Positions 56,270-64,000 of a stretch of DNA of 64,000 bases are shown one piece after another (the stretch's first letter is position 1; the number at the start of each line of letters is the position of its first letter). The stretch covers positions 2,294,001 to 2,358,000 of the forward strand of contig CP021220.1 of the NCBI GenBank assembly GCA_003999685.1. Reading direction: 5' to 3'. This DNA is from Taiwanofungus camphoratus. Its lineage: Eukaryota; Basidiomycota; Agaricomycetes; Polyporales; Taiwanofungaceae. The notes beneath the pieces are model-generated. The model saw nothing but the letters and a program-made list of their open reading frames with translations. It did not search any database and had not been told where the DNA came from. The position numbers were made by a program, and so were the translations under genes.

Positions 56270-57246
56270 ATGGCGCGCGATGCTGCAGAGCGGATGAACG
56301 CGGGGATTGGGCGTATCGTTGTGTGTACTCATGGCCCAGAATCTATTTTTTCGGAACTCGCTTCGACTTATCCCCTCAAGCTGCTGTCGCCGCATATCAC
56401 CCAGGACAATGTCTCCGTTGTCTATATTCTAACATACGGGGGAGGCCTTGTGGGCGGAGACCGTATTGAGCTCTCGGTAGAGATTCAAGAGGGCACAGCT
56501 TTGGTTATGTTGTCTCAGGTCATTACCCCGTAGCCTTTTTCAACGAGAACCGACTTATGTGAGAAATGCCGTTGCAGGGGTCAACAAAAGTTTTCAAGAC
56601 GAGGCCTGGAAAACGTCGCTCTGCTCGCTCGCAGTTGACATCGTCTGATGCCATCACGACTCAGAAGATGGATGTCGTCGTCGACTACAGAAGCATACTC
56701 TTCCTTCTCCCTGACCCTGTAACCTGCTTCCGCTCAGCGAAATACAACCAACTACAGACCTTCCGTTTGAAAGGTGCGGCTTCGGCGGTGATCTTGGACT
56801 GGATTACTTCCGGTAGAAAGTCACTTGGAGAAGAGTGGGTGTTCTCGAGATATTACAGTATGAACGAAGTATGGGTGCACGACGAAAGGATCGCCAAAGA
56901 CGTGATGCTCCTGGAGGGAGAGGAAGCGAATATCGGACATCTGCCTACACGAACTCTGGCTGACACCTTAGCACCATATTCGTGCTACGCGACGGTGATC
57001 ATGTATGGACCCCTCGTCCAGAGTACTATTCGCCACCTTTCTGGTGAATACGAGGCCATTTCCGTCTTCAGACATACGGAGCCGCCTCATCTTCTTTGGT
57101 CGTTCAGCCTCATTCGCGAGGGGAAAGGCTGTGTGGTGAGGGTCGCAGCGAAGGAGACGGAGGATGTGAGGGCGTGGCTTGGCAGTAGGCTCAAGCAGCT
57201 AGAGCGCGTGATAGGAAAAGACGTCTACCAAAAGGCATTTGGCTAG
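56270..57246 (+). CDS. ureD: Urease accessory protein UreD
   Basis: Two exons (56270-56518 and 56578-57246) encode 305 residues. UreD (UreH) binds apo-urease and, with UreF and UreG, delivers nickel to its active site. Family signatures are YPLKLLSPHITQDNVSVVYI, LTYGGGLVGGDRIELSVEI, QGSTKVFKTRPGKR (across the splice), LFLLPDPVTCFRSAKYNQLQ and LDWITSGRKSLGEEWVFSRY. The start ATG at 56270 gives a short N-terminal extension; an upstream frame is open but less family-like. The protein should act in the cytosol. Its downstream neighbour is a DAL5/TNA1-type permease in the same orientation, which suits a nitrogen-scavenging context, but linkage alone proves nothing. Confidence 0.94.
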
Positions 57247-57743
57247 TTGTACGAGTCGAGGCAAAGTGTCTGTGTACGCTTCGGGAGATGCCGATATGCG
57301 ATCGGCGTTGTCGATTGCTCAGATTGCAGGCCTGCAAGCATAAAGGTTTCAGGCGTATTCGTACTCCCTGGTGAGTAGCGCGTTCCGTTATCATGCAAAG
57401 ACGGCGATGAGAACTTTCAACCTAGATATCTCGTCGGGACAGGACCCCCTGAATCAAGTCGAACGGGTTGAACAGTTGACGTTGAGCGGCGATACCGTTG
57501 GGCCCTGCTTTGTCTATTTCAATGTGCTGGAGGTAGCCGCCGCCACCGGACACTCGTCCCTGGAACTTCTTTTGCTGGCGCTAAGCGATATCTGCGTCGC
57601 CGCTTATGTCCTCATGACTTCCTTTTATCGCGGACTGACTCCACATCTCCGTTATCTATGTAGCCCAACAACGATATAAATCTTCTGCTCGTGTGCATGT
57701 GACCTTCACAAGCTACTTTCTTCCCGACTTCCTTCGGATCCTC
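57247..57743. other. Promoter region of the DAL5/TNA1-type permease
   Basis: This gap of about 500 bases carries a TTATCT (57652-57657, GATA-type in reverse) and TATAAAT at 57675-57681. No gene is seen. Confidence 0.5.
57675..57681 (+). promoter_or_regulatory. TATA box of the permease gene
   Basis: TATAAAT lies about 65 bases before the ATG at 57744. An AGATAA-type GATA element (TTATCT, 57652-57657) sits just upstream of it. GATA sites commonly mediate nitrogen control of such permeases in fungi; that link is inferred. Confidence 0.4.
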
Positions 57744-60266
57744 ATGTCTGTCGAAACCGCTTCGGTCAACAAGGAGGTCAAAGATCCTGAAGTCGCCTCT
57801 GTTCCCCTGGAGAATGTCTACCGCCCCGAGGTAGACACGTCCGGAATTGATGAGCGCAAGCTCATGCGGAGGATTGACTGGCATGTCGTGCCATGGTTGG
57901 CGGTACTCTATTTCCTCAACTTTCTTGACAGAGGGAACATCGGCAATGCGAAGGTTGATTATATACTGTTCGTTTGAGGATTGTGATAGTTAATATTCTG
58001 CAATCCGTAGTTGTATGGCATGACCGCTGACCTCCACATCACCGACAAGCAGTATCTTATTGCACTCACGGTACCCCTTAGCCATATTCATACTCTATCA
58101 CTGTGCTCACTCTAGCGTGTAGGTTTTCTTCTTTCCCTATGCGTTGTTTGAGGTAATCATGTTGGAACAATGAACTTGAATAACCCTGATGGTATTCTGA
58201 AAGCCTCCAAGCAATCTTGCTCTGAAGAAACTGCGACCGTCTCGATGGCTATCATTCATCATGTTTATCTGGGGTGTGACAATGGTGTGTATCAGAAGCC
58301 GGATGCAGGTTGCCAAGTCCGAATTCTTTTCCTTGAACAGACTATGCATGGTGTCATCCACAATTATGGCGGCTTAGTCGGTACGACAAAAAACAACATG
58401 ATATGAAGTACTCTAACGGCTCGGCAACAGCTGTACGTGTAATTCTAGGACTTGCCGAGGCGGGCTTGTACCCGGGAGTAGTCTACTATCTTTCATGGTA
58501 GGCTAACCCGCCTGCCGCACACTGAAAATGTCTGAATTGGTCTATTTGTAGTTGGTACAAGCGAAGAGAACTTGGGTCAAGAGTCGCCGTGTTCTTCACT
58601 TCTGCTACGATAGCTGGAGCCTTCAGTGTGTGCTTTTCATCTGACGGCAAGAGCGCACATTAATATACCTCGGCATCGTATAGGTGGTCTTCTTGCCTCC
58701 GCCATCCAGAACATGCACGGTATTGGTGGGAAACCTGGCTGGGCGTGGATATTCATTATCGAGGGACTATTCACCGTCGTTTGTGCTGTCGCCTCCTTCT
58801 GGATCTTGGATGATTTTCCCGACACAGCTAAGTTCTTGAACGAGACAGAGCGTGAGCCACTTGACGTTAATTGGCACGTTGTTACTTACCGCTGCTCCCA
58901 AATTACTCGTAGGTGTGTGGGTTATTCGACGACTGCAGGCAGACATGAAATTCAGTGCAGCTGGAGAGTCATTCAAAATGAAGTACGCGAAGCAGTGCAT
59001 GACAGATTGGAAGACCTACATAGCCAGTAAGCAGCTGGTTTATATCACACTGCAATGCATATTCAGACTAACTGCACTCTCCAGTGGGCATATATATGGG
59101 CTTGTCAGATTTCTTGTTATTACTCCATCTCTACCACTTACCGATCATTTACATAGTGACGGGCCTTTGTTTGCTTTCTCTCTTTTCACCCCGACGATCA
59201 TCAACAAGGTATAGCGACTTATGTTCTGACTCTCGGTAGTTACTGACGAGTTGATGAACTCACTCAGCTAGGTAGTAATCTACGTTCTGGCTCTGAAGTG
59301 TAGCTAACGTTGTCCATTAAGGGTATAAGGCGACGGCGGCAAACCTTTTATCAGTGCCTGTATATGTATGGGCGTGTATTGTGACTGTAGTTATCGGATT
59401 CTTAGGAGATCGAGTCAAGAATAGGGCTTATATCAACCTGTGCGTAGCTTCCGTTTCAACCATGTCGGCAAGATACTTACATATTCTGCCAGAGGATTGT
59501 TTGGTACAGGCAAGTGCTGTATTTCCCCACCTCCTAGCACCGTTCACTTAAGAGATTTCTGCTCATGCAGGCTTGGTTGGCTACATTATACTTATTGCCT
59601 CCACAAATCCCGCCTTGTCATATTTCGCTGTTTATCTGGCCGCTTCGTATGTCTTGCCCCTTCCACTGGCCACTCTATATTGTTGATGACATTGTCTGTA
59701 CCAGCGCAATCTATCCAACTATCCGTGCGTACTGGCTTCTTCTGTTTCGAGATAAATATTGACATACTGTTCTGTAGCAAATTCTGTGTGAGTACAACTC
59801 CGTAAATACTTTTTGCTTCATTTGACAGTCTTTGCAGGGCTTGGGTTTCAGCCAATGTCGAAGGCTCCTACAAGCGTAGCGCTACATTAGCCATGGCTAT
59901 AGGATGGGGCAACCTCAATGGCGCTGTGAGCTCGAACGTGGTACGTATTAAGTTGTAGCGGTCTCGTGTCACGCAGTCATTGAAGTGCACGTCGTGTTGC
60001 AGTATCGTGCCGTCGATGCCCCATGGTACAGGATGGGCCATGGCATCATTCTCGCTTATATTGCCATTGGCTGGCTGTGCTCTCTCGCGTTCTACGTCCT
60101 TCTCAAGCAGGAGAATGCAAGACGAGATGCAGGCGAGCGAGACGAAGTCATCGATGGCATCGACAATAAGCACGCCAACGCAGAAAAGAACGGTCGATAT
60201 GAGAGCGTAGAAGCTGCAAGGATGGAGAAGGGTGATGAATGGAGTGGATTCCGTTACTCATTGTGA
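57744..60266 (+). CDS. Anion:cation symporter permease of the DAL5/TNA1 group (MFS)
   Basis: Nineteen exons close in phase, 506 residues: 57744-57953, 58011-58070, 58123-58152, 58204-58284, 58341-58380, 58431-58497, 58552-58625, 58684-58851, 58913-59026, 59085-59103, 59157-59208, 59268-59271, 59322-59439, 59493-59503, 59571-59646, 59705-59724, 59778-59787, 59838-59940, 60003-60266. Family marks: WLAVLYFLNFLDRGNIGNAK in helix 1, GLAEAGLYPGVVYYLSCWYK, GWAWIFIIEGLFTVVCAVAS, ANVEGSYKRSATLAMAIGWG and a C-terminal Arg/Glu-rich tail. Members import organic anions such as allantoate, ureidosuccinate, nicotinate or pantothenate by proton symport at the plasma membrane. The substrate cannot be read here. 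The exons of 4, 10 and 11 bases restore family residues (for example LGYKATAANLLS). Confidence 0.88.
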
Positions 60267-60985
60267 CGATACTATCGTGTGACACCACTTTGAGAAGGAC
60301 CCAGTATTTGAGAATGGCATATCGCAAACTCTCCTTGGGACATTCCCAAGATCAGATGTTGTCTAAAATAGTCTAGCAAATCATGCAACATAACTGTGTT
60401 CTCTGATTTTAGAGGGGTGTGTAGAGAACAAATTCAATAAGAGTGTCAGAAAATCTATTAACTTGGCTAATCGCTGTTCTTCTACCCTCTTGCCTCATTC
60501 CAAACCACGGCCGCTTGGTTCTTGCACTTGTGTCTAACTCAAGCATACCATAACATGCAATTTTCCAATTTTTCCGAAGCTTGTCGTGGAGGCGATAGGT
60601 GTACAGCAGATGTGTCACTGTGCGTTACAATTCATGGGCGAGAGTGACACTTCCCCAATCTGGATTTGGACTCCGCCGGCAGACGCACTTGACTGCACGT
60701 CTCTCGAAAAGGCATCTGAAGCCGCGCCGGAGCTTCATCGCGGCAATGTCCCGGCATCGTGACCCTTCATTTCAAAGGGTGCTATGACGCGTGACTGAAC
60801 GGTTGGTCGAAATGGCATAGTATACCCAATCCTGTGAACGAAGGTATGCTTGATTGATCAAGAGTAGTGCTTTAAGCTATTAAGATAGATACAGATGCAT
60901 TTAATACAAGCAGTTGCTATGCCCATGTCCAGTATGAACAACCAACCATCCAAGTTGACAATGAGGAGGAATTTGGAGGGAAAAG
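60267..60985. other. Intergenic, 3' ends of permease and AFG3
   Basis: About 720 bases lie between convergent stops. Only short frames occur, for example 60409-60618 (-) and 60599-60787 (+), without motifs. I see no repeat or RNA gene. Confidence 0.5.
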
Positions 60986-63540
60986 CTATAGTCTTGGATC
61001 CTCGAGCTTCGTCGCAGCTGGTGCTGGTGTTGGCGTAGACTCACTGGGGCTTTCAAGTGGCGGCGGGGCGCTGCGTTCCTGATTCCTGTTCTCGTCTAAC
61101 CATTTGTCCATGTCGTCTTTACGATTTGCGAATGGTCGTGGTCCAAGAAGCTTGATCATGTCCTCACTATAAGCAATACATAAATGGTCGGAATGTCATA
61201 TAGGAAAATGATAGTTCGTGACATACCGTATAATGACCTCCTTCTCGAGCAGCAGTTTTGCAACCTTCTCGACGTCTTCCCGATGCTTCGTGAGAAGATC
61301 CGTTGTCCTCTGGTGGGCGTTGCTGCAGTAAATTCGTACTATATAAGCTCCGGTCTATATCTGCCAAGGAACGAAGAGCACTCACACAATCATCTTCCGT
61401 ACTTCAGCGTCTAGCATCTCACCAGTCTTCTCGCTGAAAGGCTTCTGCCACCGCTCATCCGTGGCCTTCGCACCCCCATAGCTTACTGGCCCAACAACGT
61501 CGTTCATGCCATAGTTGGCGACAGCCTCGAACGCCATCCGGGTGATCTTCTGCAGATCATCCTGCGCGCCAGTGGTAATATTCTCGGTGCCAAAGAAAAT
61601 CTCCTCCGACACACGTCCACCGAGCGTCATGCAGATGCGATCCAACATTTGCGGTGTGGACAGAAGATACCGATCCGGTGGGAGATACTGTCAATGCCAA
61701 GTCAACACGACCGTTCATTTCATATTCTATCTGAAAGACCCACCTGCGCATAGCCAAGTGCTCCCACTCCGCGAGGTATGATGCTGACCTTGAGCAGAGG
61801 GTCTGCATGCTCGAGGAACCAACCACAGATGGCATGACCAGCCTCATGATATGCGACAGTCTTCTTCTCATCGGGACTCAGCAGCCTGCTCTTCCTCTCC
61901 AGCCCAACGATGACACGCTCGATCGCGCTCTCAAAGTCTCTCTCCTCGATCGACTCGTGTTGATGCCGCGCAGCGTGGAGCGCAGCCTCATTGCAAACGT
62001 TGGCAATGTCCGCGCCAGAGAAACCAGGTGTGAGAACCGCGAGCTTGTGCGCGAACGCCTCGAGCTCGGGGAGCAGCTTTGAGAGTTTCAGAGGACCAAG
62101 ATGGACCTTGAAAATGCCCTTGCGTCCTGAGACGTCGGGGCGGTCGATGGCGATGTGTCGGTCGAACCGCCCGGGACGCATCAACGCCGGGTCAAGGACG
62201 TCCGGTCGGTTCGTGCCCGCAAGGACGACGACGTGTTCCTGTGTGCCGAAACCGTCCATCTCCACTAGCAGTTGGTTGAGAGTATTCTCCCGCTCATCGT
62301 TACCGCCGAAGCCGCCCCGCTTGCCACGTGCCTTTCCAATAGCATCAATTTCGTCGATGAAGATGATGGACGGCGCGTTCTTTTTTGCAGAAGCAAACAG
62401 ATCACGAACACGGGAAGATCCAACACCAACGAACATCTCGACGAACTCGGAACCGGAGACTGAGAGGAAGGGCACATTGGCCTCGCCTGCAGTTGCCTTC
62501 GCAAGCAGGGTCTTACCCGTTCCAGGTGGACCAGAAAGAATAGCACCGCGAGGAATCTTCGCGCCTAGCTTCTCATATCGAGCTGGCTCCTTGAGGAAGG
62601 AAACGAACTCCATGATCTCCTGCTTCGCCTCGTCCATACCGGCGACGTCCTGGAACTTGACCTTGACATCCGTGTCCTTGTTGAAAAGCTTAGCGCGGCT
62701 CTTGCCAATGCTGAAGATACCTCCTGATGCATTGCCGGAGCCACCCGCTCTCCGCGAAAGATAGAACAAGACGCCGGCAAAAAGGAGGGTGGGACCGAAG
62801 TTGAGAAGATAGCTGAAGGCAGAAACCTCCTCATGGTATGCGACTGGTATCCGCTCGTGCGAAGGGATGCCCAGCTCCCGCTGCGCTTCGTCAAGCTTCC
62901 GTTCGAACGCCTCAACAGAACCTATTGAGAAGTAGTAGTCGCCGCCCCCTAGGGGCGCCGATGGGTACATAACACCAGTCGCATTTGAGTGCAGTTTGAC
63001 CCGGACTTTACTCCGATTGACTACCACGAGCTTATCGACTAAGCCCTTATCGAGGAAGGCGGTACGGAACTCTTGCCAGGTGATCTCGCGAGAGCCCGTC
63101 GAAGAGGAATTAGAGAGCGCATAAAATATCGCAGCGGTCGTGGCGAGCAGGGCCAGCTGGTTCGCATTGAATCCATTTCCGCCATCCGGTGGTGGAGGCG
63201 GTTGTTTATTGGACTGTTTCCTGTCTTCGTTGGGTTCGTCCTCCTTCTGTTCGGTCTTCTGCCGCTGCTGCTGCTGTTGGTGATATCTCTGAAAAAAGCC
63301 TTCCAGGCCCTTCAGCGGCTCCTGCTTCTGCTCTGCATCCTTCGGGGAGCCCTCCACAACCTTGCCCCTGTCCTCACCCTCGCTCTTTCCCTCCGTCTTC
63401 TTGTCATCGCTTGGCTTCTGTTCTGGGGTCGGAGGATTTGCGGACGGAGTAGCGAATGTACGTGTCCATCGTACTCTGCGAGGAAGAGGTGCAACCCGCC
63501 CCCGAGCGAGAGCAGAGGCACGGATGGAGCGACTGAGCAT
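60986..63540 (-). CDS. AFG3: Mitochondrial m-AAA protease subunit (AFG3/YTA12 type)
   Basis: Four exons (61744-63540, 61386-61687, 61227-61322, 60986-61166) encode 791 residues. The enzyme is a hexameric, ATP-driven zinc protease of the mitochondrial inner membrane that degrades misfolded membrane proteins and processes others. A basic presequence ([15 protein letters not shown]) opens the protein. Membrane helices lie near residues 128-144 and 241-260. The AAA domain has Walker A GPPGTGKT (337-344), Walker B IIFIDEID (392-399) and the second region of homology near [17 protein letters not shown] (444-460). The zinc site HEAGH is at 565-569. The C-terminal peptidase continues through [20 protein letters not shown] and [11 protein letters not shown]. 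Everything needed for activity is present. AFG3 and YTA12 are close paralogues; I favour AFG3 without proof. Confidence 0.93.
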
Positions 63541-64000
63541 TGAAGATGGGAGAGTAGGAGAGAGTTGGTGAGGGCGATGCCGACGCCGTCACGCACCGCG
63601 CCTCTTCCGACTCGCCGAAAATGTCGACCCAGCGCATGACTAACTGAAACCCCACTTTAGGGTTCTCCTTCACGTGCCGCGCGGCGTCGCGCCATCCCGG
63701 CTACAGCGCGGCGGTGCAGGCAATCACGGCAGACATGGCAATAGGTGAGGTAAAATATGTAAAAAGCTATGTCAAAGCACTCGTGACGATTACAGAATTT
63801 GCCTTATATACTCTAATCAGGCTTTGTGAGCCTTCCAGATTGATTTACACATTTTACAATTTTAGAAAAGCATGTCAAGACTCTGTCACCTCGTCGATTG
63901 CCCCGAGAGTTGAACGTCGAACAGTTTCAAACAATTGTGTGAGATTTCGAATAGAAATGTGTACGTAGGGTGCTAGAGGATGGCAATGATATCACACGAC
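63541..64000. other. AFG3 upstream region, to the window edge
   Basis: About 460 bases: a GC-rich block with CACGTG at 63671-63676, 131 bases upstream of the AFG3 ATG, then AT-rich DNA. The frame at 63714-63968 (+) has no recognisable motif and may be chance or the edge of another gene. Confidence 0.45.
63671..63676. promoter_or_regulatory. CACGTG upstream of AFG3
   Basis: This E-box hexamer lies in the GC-rich part of the AFG3 upstream region, 131 bases before the ATG. Factor and effect are unknown. Confidence 0.3.

Noticed and set aside
61991-62764. Plus-strand frame of 257 codons antisense to AFG3
   Set aside because: It mirrors the codon bias of the AAA domain on the other strand. It has no family motif and no splice structure.
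1-64000. tRNA or rRNA genes, CRISPR arrays and LTR-type elements
   Set aside because: T-loop-like strings (for example near 5566 and 31209) lack the paired arms of a tRNA. No regularly spaced repeats, paired long terminal repeats or reverse-transcriptase motifs were seen by eye.

Overview
This window looks like ordinary nuclear DNA of a basidiomycete fungus, most likely an agaricomycete. Almost every gene is split by many short GT-AG introns of about 45-75 bases. The gene set is fungal: HapX, Sls1, Byr4, Dsl1-complex Sec39 and a fungal urease accessory protein. One locus carries a broken SRPK-like kinase, a family that tends to be expanded in mushroom-forming fungi. I read 22 protein-coding genes and rebuilt the exons of all but the single-exon ones. 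In each spliced model the reading phase closes at every junction. The splice sites come from reading the sequence and from family resemblance; no transcript data were used.

Layout. 0-9 kb: the end of a coiled-coil protein, SLX9 (five exons, with the ATG alone on the first coding exon), a small TA-flanked MITE, an SLC35F-type transporter and a stand-alone adenylate-forming ligase. 9-11.4 kb: gene-poor. 11.4-16 kb: a mitochondrial PPR protein, convergent with hapX, the iron-regulatory bZIP factor; GATA-type sites lie in the hapX upstream region. 17-21.4 kb: a decayed SRPK-like kinase and 3 kb without recognisable genes. 21.4-30.3 kb: a GIT1-type permease, SLS1 and SPB1. 31-43.5 kb: a DUF423/TMEM256 membrane protein, an orphan zinc-finger protein, BYR4, NRDE2 and NIP7. 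43.8-56 kb: SEC39, a serine-rich protein of unknown function, CGR1 and VPS18. 56-63.5 kb: the urease accessory gene ureD, a DAL5/TNA1-type permease with very small exons, and the mitochondrial m-AAA protease AFG3.

How the genes relate. Four encode ribosome-assembly factors (SLX9, SPB1, NIP7, CGR1). Three act in mitochondria (the PPR protein, SLS1, AFG3), two in membrane traffic (SEC39, VPS18) and one in cell-division control (BYR4). The ureD-permease neighbourhood hints at nitrogen scavenging. Several genes sit head to head over about 220-620 bases and probably share promoters. I found no secondary-metabolite cluster, CRISPR array, rRNA or tRNA gene, nor any recognisable virus-like element. 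I see no clearly new multi-gene system; the most rewarding items are listed as findings.
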